From Alphaproteobacteria bacterium (lineage in GTDB: Bacteria > Pseudomonadota > Alphaproteobacteria > Micavibrionales > UBA2020), in contig JAGLRU010000267.1 of NCBI GenBank assembly GCA_023136145.1, positions 1 to 22,441 on the forward strand: a DNA stretch of 22,441 bases, read 5' to 3'. Positions 1 through 7,334 of the stretch are shown piece by piece. A program made the translations under genes and the position numbers. The number at the start of each line of letters is the position of its first letter. Within the stretch, counting starts at the first letter, position 1. The notes under the pieces were generated by a model, which was not told where the DNA came from, ran no database searches, and worked only from the letters and a program-made list of their open reading frames with translations.

Positions 1-1524
1 ACTGGGTTTGCCATTGGAGATGTGGAAGTTGTAAAAGCTAAAAGTAGTGGGTTCTTTTTTGCATCCCTGCGAAAGTACCTTCGCACACATATTAAAGAGA
101 ACATCACGAATAGCGATGCTGCGGCTATCACCATAGCATTGCTGGATGGTGAGGATCGGGATATATCCAAAAAGACTTATGATGTTATTCGCGCTGCTGG
201 AATCGCGCACCTGATAGCGATTTCCGGTTTGCAGATCACGATGGTGACGGGGTTCCTCTTTTTGGTGGTGCGCTCCCTTCTGGCGGCTATTCCTTTTGTT
301 GCTCTGCGGTTTCCGGTCAAGAAAATTACTGCTTTTATAGCTATGTGTGGCGCGATTTTTTATATGCTGCTGATAGGCCCCTGCATTTCGGCGGAACGCT
401 CCGTTATCATGGTGTGCGTGGTGATGACCGCGATTATGCTGGATCGTGATCCCTTTACCCTGCGTCTGGCTGCTTTTGCTGCGGCGGCTGTCTTATTGTT
501 TCAGCCGGAAAGTCTGTTCGGAGCCAGTTTTCAGTTATCCTTCGCCGCGGTAGTTGCATTGATTGCTTTTTATGAATCGACTCGCGAATGGTGGAGCAGG
601 GGGTATGAGAACCGTCGCTGGTTCGCTAAAGCGTGGCTTTATATTCTTGGTTCCCTTGCGACAACGTTGATAGCAACATTCGCCACGGCGGGGATAGCCT
701 TATATCACTTTCTGAGGGCGGCTATGTTTCCGGGGTTGGTTGCTAACCTGATTGCGGTTCCGCTGTCTTCTTTTGTAACGTTGCCTGCGGCTATCGTGGG
801 AAGTTTTCTGATGCCGCTTGGGTTGGAAAAAATACCTTTGAAAGTGTCGGAATGGAGTGCTGTCGTTATTATCAGGATGGCGGAAATTATTTCGCGTTGG
901 CCGTATGCTCTTTATCGCGTTGACGCATGGCCGATATGGGTTTTGGTGATGATGAGTCTGGGGGGATTGTGGATATGTCTGTGGCTCGGAAAAATTCGCT
1001 GGTTGGGGATTGTGCCTATTCTTGCTGGAATCGCTGTGATACCGATGACTCCCCGCGCGGATGTACTGATATTGAATACTGGAAAGCTTTTTGCAGTCAG
1101 AGACGATAATGGAATTTTGCGAATATCTTCCGGCAGGGCTGGAAAATTCGCGCGGAATATTTGGATCGAGCGGGAAGGGGGGGAAGGACACGTTTTCTGG
1201 AAGGAGAAGGCTCCATCCATATCTTGCGATGTGAATGCCTGTATTTACAGGAATAAGAATGGCAGGCTAGTTTCTTTCGTAAAGGAATTTCAAGCATTGA
1301 AACAGGACTGCGCTACCGCCGATGTTGTTATCAGTGCGTTGTATATCAAACGGAACCTGTGTAGGAAACCGGAGTTGCTTATTGCCAAAAGTGCGTTGCG
1401 GCGTCAGGGTGCTTACGCTATTTATTTCGGAGAGGATGGCGTTCTCACTGTCAGAACAGTCACCGGAGAACGCGGGGAGCGACCTTGGGCGGCGAGATAT
1501 GTTCGTCGCAAATATGTTCGATGA
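1..1524 (+). CDS. comEC: ComEC/Rec2-family DNA uptake channel, 5'-truncated by window edge
   Basis: The frame is open from base 1, so the N-terminal part lies outside the window; the GTG at 22 is not a real start. What remains (about 507 codons) holds the Competence domain. The motif AHLIAISGL, typical of ComEC, lies near residues 61-69 counted from base 22, followed by many hydrophobic helices up to about residue 340. The C-terminal tail of about 150 residues is soluble-looking and has no HxHxDH metallo-beta-lactamase motif, as is common in alphaproteobacterial ComEC. The known family role is transport of single-stranded DNA across the inner membrane during transformation. It converges on lexA with 7 bp between stop codons; from general knowledge, comEC next to lexA is common in alphaproteobacteria. 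Whether this organism is competent cannot be told from here. Confidence 0.9.
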   Translation, partial: TGFAIGDVEVVKAKSSGFFFASLRKYLRTHIKENITNSDAAAITIALLDGEDRDISKKTYDVIRAAGIAHLIAISGLQITMVTGFLFLVVRSLLAAIPFVALRFPVKKITAFIAMCGAIFYMLLIGPCISAERSVIMVCVVMTAIMLDRDPFTLRLAAFAAAAVLLFQPESLFGASFQLSFAAVVALIAFYESTREWWSRGYENRRWFAKAWLYILGSLATTLIATFATAGIALYHFLRAAMFPGLVANLIAVPLSSFVTLPAAIVGSFLMPLGLEKIPLKVSEWSAVVIIRMAEIISRWPYALYRVDAWPIWVLVMMSLGGLWICLWLGKIRWLGIVPILAGIAVIPMTPRADVLILNTGKLFAVRDDNGILRISSGRAGKFARNIWIEREGGEGHVFWKEKAPSISCDVNACIYRNKNGRLVSFVKEFQALKQDCATADVVISALYIKRNLCRKPELLIAKSALRRQGAYAIYFGEDGVLTVRTVTGERGERPWAARYVRRKYVR

Positions 1525-1531
1525 TCTCCTC

Positions 1532-2203
1532 TCAGTATGACCGGAAGAGGCTCCTTAGCCGCCCTTGTATTCGTACTCGGTCAGGGGTGAGGCGGAGGGG
1601 TTGGTAGGCATCGTTTTCCGGCATAAGCACTATGGAGCCGACTTCGCGGCGCAGGCGTTTTAAAGTAACTTCTTCTTCGTCTACTAGTGCCACAACGATT
1701 TCGCCATCGTTGGCGCGGTCGCATTTTTCGATGACGAGAATATCTCCGTCCATGATACCGGCTTTTGTCATTGAGTCCCCCTCGACGGTTAGGGCATAGC
1801 ATGGTTGCGCACCTAGCATACTCATCGGAATGCCGATTGTGTCTTGTTCGTGGCGTATGGCCTCTATCGGTGTTCCGGCGGAGATTTTTCCATGGAGGGG
1901 TATTTGGGCAAGATCATCGCTGTCTTGTGGTTGTTCAGGAGCTTCGGAAACCGTATGCAAGCTGTTGCTATTTGAGGGAGGGGGTACGTTTTCTGGAAGT
2001 TTTCTGATTTCCAGTGCGCGTGCTTTGTTTGGTAGACGCTCTAAAAATCCACGCTCGACTAAGGCACTTATTAGTCGGTGAATGCCAGACTTGGATTTGA
2101 GTGAAAGTCCGACTTTCATTTCCTCGAACGATGGTGATAGGCCGGTTGTCTGGATATAGTTGTTGATGAACATTAGAAGGTCGCGTTGTTTTCTGGTGAG
2201 CAT
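1532..2203 (-). CDS. lexA: LexA repressor, self-cleaving SOS regulator
   Basis: A 223-residue protein with an N-terminal winged helix-turn-helix (residues 1-65) and a C-terminal S24 peptidase domain (about 100-223). The cleavage site is Ala109-Gly110 within KISAG, the nucleophile is Ser144 in VEGDSM, and the general base is Lys182 in VTLKRL. The Ser-Lys spacing of 38 is close to the 37 of E. coli LexA. The linker (about 70-98) is long and rich in Pro, Ser and Glu. It should repress DNA-repair genes and cleave itself when RecA filaments form. The ATG is supported by GGGAGG (complement of 2209-2214) a few bases upstream. Its own promoter holds an SOS box, so it is likely autoregulated. Confidence 0.97.
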   Translation of the reverse strand: MLTRKQRDLLMFINNYIQTTGLSPSFEEMKVGLSLKSKSGIHRLISALVERGFLERLPNKARALEIRKLPENVPPPSNSNSLHTVSEAPEQPQDSDDLAQIPLHGKISAGTPIEAIRHEQDTIGIPMSMLGAQPCYALTVEGDSMTKAGIMDGDILVIEKCDRANDGEIVVALVDEEEVTLKRLRREVGSIVLMPENDAYQPLRLTPDRVRIQGRLRSLFRSY

Positions 2204-2236
2204 GGATGCCTCCCGTAAAAAAGTTATTCTTATTTT

Positions 2237-2251
2237 GTTCTACTTTAGTTC
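2237..2251 (-). promoter_or_regulatory. LexA-binding SOS box, GTTC-N7-GTTC
   Basis: On the plus strand, GTTC at 2237-2240 and GTTC at 2248-2251 are separated by exactly 7 bases. This is the known alphaproteobacterial LexA operator, a direct repeat rather than the CTGT-N8-ACAG palindrome of gammaproteobacteria. It covers the -10 box and part of the spacer of the lexA promoter, 34-48 bp upstream of the lexA start. This indicates autorepression. Confidence 0.85.
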
Positions 2252-2265
2252 CGTACCTGTGTCAA
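2237..2265 (-). promoter_or_regulatory. Sigma-70-type promoter of lexA
   Basis: Reading the minus strand, TTGACA (complement of 2260-2265) is followed by 17 bases and then TAGAAC (complement of 2237-2242), a 4/6 match to TATAAT. The -10 box overlaps one half of the SOS box, so bound LexA would block polymerase. Confidence 0.65.
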
Positions 2266-2324
2266 TAATTTTGTTTGAGACCTTATTTTTAACTACTACA
2301 ATGTCTCGTGGAATTGTTTGAAAA

Positions 2325-3278
2325 ATGAAAAAAATTATTCAGAATCTGCTGTTCGTGGTTTTGCTGTCGTTGGTTCTCATGCCGGAAGCGCAGAGCGATG
2401 ATAAATATCTGTCTGGTATGGGCGATATTTACTGGAATGTGAATAAAGCACCTACCATAGATATATTTGATTTGGGTGGGGAAGATGTCTCCTACGACAA
2501 TGACCTCGGTGCTTTGGTACCTACGGAGGGGGATATAACTCCTCCTGTGTGGAAGCCGATAATTGCCATTGTGATGGACGACATGGGGGTTGATCGCAAA
2601 AAGTCAGAGCGTGTGGTTAGGAATCTGAATGCCTCTATCACCTTGTCCTTCCTGCCTTATTCCACGAATGTTCAGGAGCAGGTGGATGTGGCGATGGAAC
2701 GAGGATATGAAGTTATCCTGCATCTTCCGATGGAGCCGGATCGTGAAACAGTCAATCCGGGACCGAATCATCTGGCGGTAGGTATGACGAAGGAGCAGAT
2801 TCAAAAAAATTTACTGATGAATCTTGATGGGTTTAGTGGATACGTCGGTGTGAACAATCACATGGGGAGCAAGTTTTCTCGGAATCGTCCGGGGGTAGAG
2901 ACCGTGATGGAAGAAATTAAAAAACGCGGTGTGTTTTTTCTGGATTCAAGGACTACGTTGCACACTATTCTCAGGAAAGTGGCGCAAGAACATGGCATTT
3001 CCGCTACATATCGTGATGTTTTTCTGGATCATGTGGAAACGCCGGAATTCGTGGTGGCTGCGCTGTGCAAGGTGGAGGATATTGCGCGTCTCAATGGATC
3101 GGCGGTCGCCATCGGTCATCCGAAAGATATTACATTGGATGCGCTGGAAGCATGGCTTCCAGAGGTTGAGACCAGAGGGTTTAAACTGGTTCCATTGTCG
3201 GTAGTGTTGAAATATCGCCAGTCAGAGGATGTTGTTGCTAATATAGTGCCCCCGGATGTTGGTAGTGAGGAAAAATGA
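2325..3278 (+). CDS. Divergent polysaccharide deacetylase family protein (YibQ-like), exported
   Basis: A 317-residue protein beginning with a lysine-rich start and a hydrophobic stretch (residues 4-19), then a plausible signal-peptidase site near AQS-D (about 22-25). The domain from about residue 78 matches the divergent polysaccharide deacetylase family (PF04748): IAIVMDDMG with Asp85-Asp86, LHLPMEP with His133, and NNHMGS with His179 form the putative metal site. Family members are predicted to act on periplasmic polysaccharide or peptidoglycan, but the substrate is not firmly known. It is divergent from lexA across 121 bp and followed by a MarR regulator on the same strand. The ribosome-binding site is weak (GTGGAA about 10 bases upstream of the ATG). 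Confidence 0.85.
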   Translation: MKKIIQNLLFVVLLSLVLMPEAQSDDKYLSGMGDIYWNVNKAPTIDIFDLGGEDVSYDNDLGALVPTEGDITPPVWKPIIAIVMDDMGVDRKKSERVVRNLNASITLSFLPYSTNVQEQVDVAMERGYEVILHLPMEPDRETVNPGPNHLAVGMTKEQIQKNLLMNLDGFSGYVGVNNHMGSKFSRNRPGVETVMEEIKKRGVFFLDSRTTLHTILRKVAQEHGISATYRDVFLDHVETPEFVVAALCKVEDIARLNGSAVAIGHPKDITLDALEAWLPEVETRGFKLVPLSVVLKYRQSEDVVANIVPPDVGSEEK

Positions 3279-3348
3279 CTTTGTTACTGGAATTTTTTAT
3301 TATGGCTATAAATTGTCAATAAAATTTCGAAGCCATGAAAGCTGAGAT

Positions 3349-3384
3349 ATTGTTTTACAATGTGAGTCGTTCTACAATGGTGAG
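3349..3384 (+). promoter_or_regulatory. Candidate operator: 17-bp-period direct repeat with a small palindrome
   Basis: GTTTTACAATG (3352-3362) and GTTCTACAATG (3369-3379) match at 10 of 11 bases. Each is followed by TGAG or GTGAG, and they start 17 bp apart. The first copy also forms the palindrome ATTGT-TTT-ACAAT (3349-3361). The pair lies 27-62 bp upstream of the MarR-type regulator start, where an autoregulatory operator would be expected. The function is inferred. Confidence 0.4.
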
Positions 3385-3410
3385 CAGCGAAAACATCGGG
3401 GAGATGCAAA

Positions 3411-3890
3411 GTGACGATGCCCTATTATGATTCTATTAATTTGATCGAGCGGTTGCACCGCCAGTTTTTGGATGTTTTGAAAGTGGAACTGGAACGAGCT
3501 GGTATTCTCGACATCAATAATGTGCAGAGTATGATCTTGCACAATATCGGGACGGATGAGTTGACAGTAGGCGAGTTGACTGTGAGAGGGTATTATCTTG
3601 GTTCCAATGTTTCTTATAACGTCAAGAAAATGGTGGAGAACGGTTATTTGATTCAGGAGCGTTCCGTACATGATAAACGTTCCGTCAGGGTCAAGCTTTC
3701 CGACAAGGGTCGAGAGCTGAACGATGCTATTGCCTGTCTTTACAAAAAGCATGGTGAACGGTTGGCATCCTCAGGACTTCCCAACTCCCGCCTTGAGGAT
3801 TTGAATCAGATTCTGTGCGATCTTGAAACTTTTTGGGGTGAGCAGATGGGGGTTGGTGGCCTTAGTTTGTCATCGGTGAAAAAAATATAA
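3411..3890 (+). CDS. MarR-family winged-helix regulator, LdtR-like
   Basis: A 159-residue protein with a MarR-type winged helix. After an N-terminal dimerisation helix (about 1-35), the segment GELTVRGYYLGSNVSYNVKK (about 59-78) is the recognition helix region, and the wing RSVHDKRSVRVKLSDKG follows. This pattern is characteristic of the alphaproteobacterial LdtR-like group, named for a Liberibacter regulator of an L,D-transpeptidase. No transpeptidase gene is in view, but envelope genes flank it. The GTG start at 3411 is preferred because GGGGAG (3398-3403) lies 7 bases upstream. An ATG two codons later (3417) is 13 bases from that site. Repeats upstream suggest autoregulation. Confidence 0.85.
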   Translation: MTMPYYDSINLIERLHRQFLDVLKVELERAGILDINNVQSMILHNIGTDELTVGELTVRGYYLGSNVSYNVKKMVENGYLIQERSVHDKRSVRVKLSDKGRELNDAIACLYKKHGERLASSGLPNSRLEDLNQILCDLETFWGEQMGVGGLSLSSVKKI

Positions 3891-3931
3891 GGCTATCATG
3901 GGAATGCCGTATTTTATAACAGGGGAACAAG

Positions 3932-4741
3932 ATGGCTATAAAATCATTGCCGAAGAACTTTATTAATAAAATCATATGTGGCGATGTAATTAAAATCTTA
4001 AAAAAAATACCAGATGAAACCATTGATTTAGTAGTCACTTCACCGCCTTATAATTTAAAAAATTCAACAGGAAACGGCATGAAAGATGGTCGAGGTGGAA
4101 AATGGTCAAATGCTGCTTTGATTAACGGTTATATTTTGCACGATGATTGTATGCCACATGATAAATACGTTATTTGGCAGCGTGAATGTCTCGATGAAAT
4201 GTTACGAATAACTAAACCAGATGGAGCTATTTTTTATAATCATAAATGGCGAGTTCAAGGTGGATTGTTGCAAGATCGCCAAGATATTGTTGAAGGATTT
4301 CCTGTTAGGCAAATAATAATCTGGCGTAGAGCAGGGGGTATTAACTTCAACCCCGGTTATTTCTTACCAACCTATGAAGTAATTTATATGATTGCTAAAA
4401 AGAATTTTAAATTAGCTAAAAAAGCAAATGCTGTTGGAGATATTTGGGATTTTCCACAAGAAATGAAAAACGCGCATCCGGCTCCGTTTCCAATTGCTTT
4501 GATTGATAGAATTGTTAGTTCAACAACAGGACAGGTTGTGCTTGATCCATTCATGGGATCGGGAACAACAGCTATTGCAGCCAAGAAAAATCATCGCGAT
4601 TATGTTGGTATCGAGTTAGCTCCAGAATATGTGGAGTTAGCTGAAAAGCGTATAGTTGATTATTTTGATGATAAAAAGAATATGAAATCAGAAGAGATAA
4701 GACAAAAGGAGATGCCTTTATTTGAGGAATGTATGGTTTAA
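3932..4741 (+). CDS. Type II DNA methyltransferase, beta class (probably N4-cytosine)
   Basis: A 269-residue S-adenosylmethionine-dependent DNA methyltransferase. The catalytic motif IV, TSPPY (residues 36-40), comes before the AdoMet-binding motif I, DPFMGSGTT (205-213). This order defines the beta class. The SPPY form is usual for N4-cytosine enzymes but also occurs in some N6-adenine ones, so the methylated base is not certain. The target-recognition region lies about residues 45-190. A strong GGGGA site ends 5 bases before the ATG. The stop is 18 bp before the endonuclease gene, so the two are almost certainly cotranscribed, with modification encoded first. Visibly AT-richer than the flanking lexA-marR and dac genes, which suggests horizontal gain. 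Confidence 0.92.
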   Translation: MAIKSLPKNFINKIICGDVIKILKKIPDETIDLVVTSPPYNLKNSTGNGMKDGRGGKWSNAALINGYILHDDCMPHDKYVIWQRECLDEMLRITKPDGAIFYNHKWRVQGGLLQDRQDIVEGFPVRQIIIWRRAGGINFNPGYFLPTYEVIYMIAKKNFKLAKKANAVGDIWDFPQEMKNAHPAPFPIALIDRIVSSTTGQVVLDPFMGSGTTAIAAKKNHRDYVGIELAPEYVELAEKRIVDYFDDKKNMKSEEIRQKEMPLFEECMV

Positions 4742-4759
4742 GATACTAGGAAAAAAATT

Positions 4760-5554
4760 GTGAGTGATTTAGTAGAAATTTATACAAAAGATACATTAAT
4801 AGAAAAGCTTAAAGAGATCAGAGAAATGGGTTGGATTGAGACCGCTAGACCGGGAAACGTTGGAGGGGTTGGCAATACAGTTGAGGATTTATTAGGAATT
4901 AAAGAAAATAATCTTCCTATTCCTAATGCGGCAGAATGGGAGCTTAAGTGCCAAAGGATCAAAAGCAGTGCGTTAATTACTCTTTTTCATATGGAGCCAA
5001 GCCCCACTGCCTTAAAATTTGTACCTAGTACTATGCTTCCCAAGTATGGTTGGGCTCACAAAGAAGCTGGAAACAAATATCCTAAAAACGAAATGAGCTT
5101 TCGCCAGACTATTTCAACCCAAGGCCATAGTGATAGGGGTTTTATGGTCAAAATAGATCGAAATGAAGAGAAAGTGTTGATTTCTTTTGATTCATCAATA
5201 GTTGCCAACAAACATGTAGATTGGTTAGAAGGAGTTTATAAGAAGATAGGAAGTTTAGAGTTAAATCCTCAACCATACTGGGGGTTTGATGATCTTTATC
5301 ACAAGGCCGGAACTAAATTGCACAACTGTTTTTTTCTTGGAGCGTTGCATAAGAAAATTAACGGAATAGAGCACTTTCAGTATTCAAAAATTTATATGCT
5401 CAAACGTTTTTCAAAGGAAAGATTTATTCAAGCTATAGAACATGGTGACCTCTTGGTAGATTTTGATGCTCGTACCGGCCACAACCACGGAACTAAATTC
5501 AGATTCCGTAATAACCGATTGCCTGAATTATATGAAGATGTAACTGAATTGTAA
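4760..5554 (+). CDS. MvaI/BcnI-family type II restriction endonuclease
   Basis: A 264-residue protein that resembles MvaI as I recall it: a GWIETxRxGNVGGVGNTVEDLL stretch (about 24-45), then ENNLPIP, the PD-(D/E)XK-like core WELK with Glu61 and Lys63, and a C-terminal TGHNHGTKFRFR block (about 239-250) matching the His-rich THDHGTAFR region of MvaI. Family enzymes act as monomers; MvaI cuts CCWGG and BcnI cuts CCSGG. The start is GTG at 4760 with AGGA about 9 bases upstream. It follows the methyltransferase by 18 bp. Asn56 sits where I place the active-site Asp of MvaI, so activity is not assured. AT-rich codon use, like its partner. Confidence 0.88.
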   Translation: MSDLVEIYTKDTLIEKLKEIREMGWIETARPGNVGGVGNTVEDLLGIKENNLPIPNAAEWELKCQRIKSSALITLFHMEPSPTALKFVPSTMLPKYGWAHKEAGNKYPKNEMSFRQTISTQGHSDRGFMVKIDRNEEKVLISFDSSIVANKHVDWLEGVYKKIGSLELNPQPYWGFDDLYHKAGTKLHNCFFLGALHKKINGIEHFQYSKIYMLKRFSKERFIQAIEHGDLLVDFDARTGHNHGTKFRFRNNRLPELYEDVTEL

Positions 5555-5576
5555 AAATTGTTGAGGTTGTTCAAAA

Positions 5577-5600
5577 AATATTTGGGATTTACCAAATATT
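5577..5600 (+). terminator. Perfect 9-bp stem-loop after the restriction gene
   Basis: AATATTTGG (5577-5585) and CCAAATATT (5592-5600) pair perfectly around a 6-base loop, 22 bp after the endonuclease stop. No T-run follows on the plus strand. Read on the minus strand the stem is followed by TTTTTGAAC, so it could also act as a bidirectional or weak terminator. The role is inferred. Confidence 0.4.
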
Positions 5601-5626
5601 CAGGATTTATATCATAGATTCGAAGA

Positions 5627-5709
5627 AATCAGTCGCGGTGACTGGTTAAAGGTTTTAGCAGGGAATTCCTTGTATTTATATGTTTTTCAAGCATGCTTTT
5701 TCAAAAAGC
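5627..5709 (+). other. Two further stem-loops in the spacer before the D,D-carboxypeptidase gene
   Basis: AATCAGTC (5627-5634) pairs with GACTGGTT (5640-5647) through 8 positions including one G-T pair, with loop GCGGT. Further on, GCTTTTT (5695-5701) and AAAAAGC (5703-5709) are complementary around one base and would fold with a slightly opened loop. They may form a structured leader for the downstream gene or be junction remnants of the R-M insertion. Confidence 0.3.
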
Positions 5710-5766
5710 TGACTGGACAAAAAAGGCGTGAACGGATATTGTGTTTTTTGTATGGGGATGGCAGTA

Positions 5767-7179
5767 ATGTCAATAAATCATAAAGCCGTGGGAAGGGTGA
5801 TTCGTTTGAAGTTTCGACGGTTTTCAATAGCTCTTCTGGTTGCTGCATTAATTCTCTCTTTGGGAGCAGGCTCTGCAGATGCTGCTCGTAATAATAAGAA
5901 TATCAGACGTGATCGGTTTGCCGAAGTTGTTATCGATGCTTCTACTGGTCGTGTACTTAGTGGAAAGAATGCGAATAAAAGGTTGTATCCAGCTTCTCTC
6001 ACTAAAATGATGACGCTTTATCTGACTTTTGAGGCCATCGAAAGTGGGAGGTTGAGCAAAAATCGGCGTATTTCCGTTTCAAGAAGGGCAGAAGCGCAGA
6101 AGCCTTCTTCCTTGAGGCTGAAGGCTGGTAGAACTATTCGTGTCGAGGATGCTATTCTTAGTATCGTTACGAAATCTGCCAATGATGTTGCTGTGGTGCT
6201 TGCTGAAGCTGTCGGTGGATCTGAGAAGAGATTTGCTCTTTTGATGACAAGTAAAGCGCGGCAACTAGGTATGAAAAATACCCGTTTTATTAATGCTTCT
6301 GGCCTTTATCATTCGAAACAGGTGAGTACTGCATACGATATGGCGATTCTTTCTCGTTCTCTGATGCGCGATTATCCCAGCTATTATCATTATTTCAGCA
6401 CCGCTTCTTTCACTTATGGTGGCCGTACTTACAGGAACCATAATAAGTTGATGAAAAGTTATAAGGGAATGGATGGCCTTAAGACTGGCTATGTTTATGC
6501 CTCTGGCTATAATCTTGCATCTTCCGCTGTTCGTGATGGCACGCGTCTGATTGGCGTTGTTTTCGGTGGCAGAACCTCCAGAAGCCGTAATATGGCCATG
6601 AAGAAATTGCTTGATCGGGGATTTGCTCGCACTGGCAACGTTCGTATAGCGTCTCTCGTTGTAGGAGAGAAGTACAAGTTACCTCATCGTAGACCTTCTC
6701 TCGCTGTAGGAGAGAAGTACAAGCTACCTCATCGTAGACCTTCTTTTGTTTTTGAAGCGGATGATTTTAATGTGGCCGTTGCTAGACGTTCCCAGACACC
6801 TCAATTTAACGCTATGGGTCTTGTCATGGATCAGGGGGATACGGATGATGATAACGAAAAAAGAAGCATGGAAAGGGCTTTCCGGCCTAGTTCTCTTAAC
6901 ACTGCTTCTATGGGTGCCTATAAGCAGAAAAGGACATCCAAAATGGGTGGATGGGCTGTTCAAGTCGGTGCATTTTCCAGCCATGAAGCCAGCGTGAGGG
7001 CATTGAGTTTCGCCAAGAGGAATTTGCGTGGTATGAATGTTGGTGTGGATTCTATTGCTCCGCTTATGACCAATCGTGGCGTGATTTATCGGGCGCGGTT
7101 ATCCGGCCTCGCCCGCAACGATGCCAAGCAGGCTTGTCGGATATTGAAAGACAACTGCTTGATACTGACCCTTAAATAA
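5767..7179 (+). CDS. D-alanyl-D-alanine carboxypeptidase (DacA/DacC type, S11) with C-terminal SPOR domain
   Basis: A serine carboxypeptidase that trims the terminal D-Ala of peptidoglycan stem peptides in the periplasm. The frame opens at GTG 5728, but ATG 5767 is preferred because GGGGATG (5754-5760) precedes it closely. This gives 470 residues. A signal peptide is evident (basic start, hydrophobic core, ADA-A cleavage site near residue 40). The three penicillin-binding motifs are present: Ser77-L-T-Lys80, Ser137-A-Asn139 and Lys239-Thr-Gly241. After a linker (about 290-390), GGWAVQVGAF at about 394 opens a SPOR domain, which binds denuded septal glycan and would target the enzyme to division sites. 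The linker holds a recent 15-residue tandem duplication. This domain pairing is common in alphaproteobacteria. Confidence 0.93.
   Translation: MSINHKAVGRVIRLKFRRFSIALLVAALILSLGAGSADAARNNKNIRRDRFAEVVIDASTGRVLSGKNANKRLYPASLTKMMTLYLTFEAIESGRLSKNRRISVSRRAEAQKPSSLRLKAGRTIRVEDAILSIVTKSANDVAVVLAEAVGGSEKRFALLMTSKARQLGMKNTRFINASGLYHSKQVSTAYDMAILSRSLMRDYPSYYHYFSTASFTYGGRTYRNHNKLMKSYKGMDGLKTGYVYASGYNLASSAVRDGTRLIGVVFGGRTSRSRNMAMKKLLDRGFARTGNVRIASLVVGEKYKLPHRRPSLAVGEKYKLPHRRPSFVFEADDFNVAVARRSQTPQFNAMGLVMDQGDTDDDNEKRSMERAFRPSSLNTASMGAYKQKRTSKMGGWAVQVGAFSSHEASVRALSFAKRNLRGMNVGVDSIAPLMTNRGVIYRARLSGLARNDAKQACRILKDNCLILTLK
6652..6741 (+). repeat. In-frame 45-bp tandem duplication inside the carboxypeptidase gene
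   Basis: Units 6652-6696 and 6697-6741 are identical at 43 of 45 bases. They encode SLVVGEKYKLPHRRP and SLAVGEKYKLPHRRP, residues 296-310 and 311-325 of the protein numbered from ATG 5767. One difference changes Val to Ala; the other (TTA to CTA, Leu) is silent. A partial third start (TCTT at 6742) follows. The near identity at DNA level points to a recent duplication. Confidence 0.95.
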
Positions 7180-7190
7180 AGGGCATTTTT
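7169..7190 (+). terminator. Weak stem-loop over the carboxypeptidase stop codon
   Basis: CCCTT (7169-7173) pairs with AAGGG (7179-7183) around AAATA, followed by CATTTTT. The stop codon TAA (7177-7179) lies in this structure. The stem is short, so this is only a candidate terminator. Confidence 0.3.
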
Positions 7191-7193
7191 AAA

Positions 7194-7258
7194 AACCACA
7201 GATGGACGCAAATAAACGCGGATTTTACTGCACTCTGAATCTGCGTTTATCTGCGGTT
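7194..7258 (+). repeat. Imperfect inverted repeat in the spacer after the carboxypeptidase gene
   Basis: The right arm, 7238-7258, reverse-complemented begins AACCGCAGAT and ends AAACGCAGATT. The left arm, 7194-7224, begins AACCACAGAT and ends AAACGCGGATT, with 10 extra bases between. Two mismatches occur in the shared 21 positions. It resembles the dispersed intergenic 'ACCACAGATNNACGCAGAT' repeats seen in many bacterial genomes. It may also help terminate transcription. Confidence 0.55.
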
Positions 7259-7334
7259 CCTTAAAATATTTCGTCATGCCGGACTTGTTCCGGTATCCAA
7301 AAGGAAGTCCTGCCGTCATGTAGACTTTCTTTCC

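Noticed and set aside
700..1191. 163-codon minus-strand open frame inside comEC
   Set aside because: Antisense shadow; composition is rich in His, Arg, Asn and Pro, with no recognisable motif.
3915..3920. TATAAC as a -10 box for the methyltransferase gene
   Set aside because: It would start transcription inside or after the ribosome-binding site, and no -35 is seen at proper spacing.
6652..6741. Repeat units considered as a CRISPR fragment
   Set aside because: The two 45-bp units are directly adjacent without spacers and are in frame within a protein gene.
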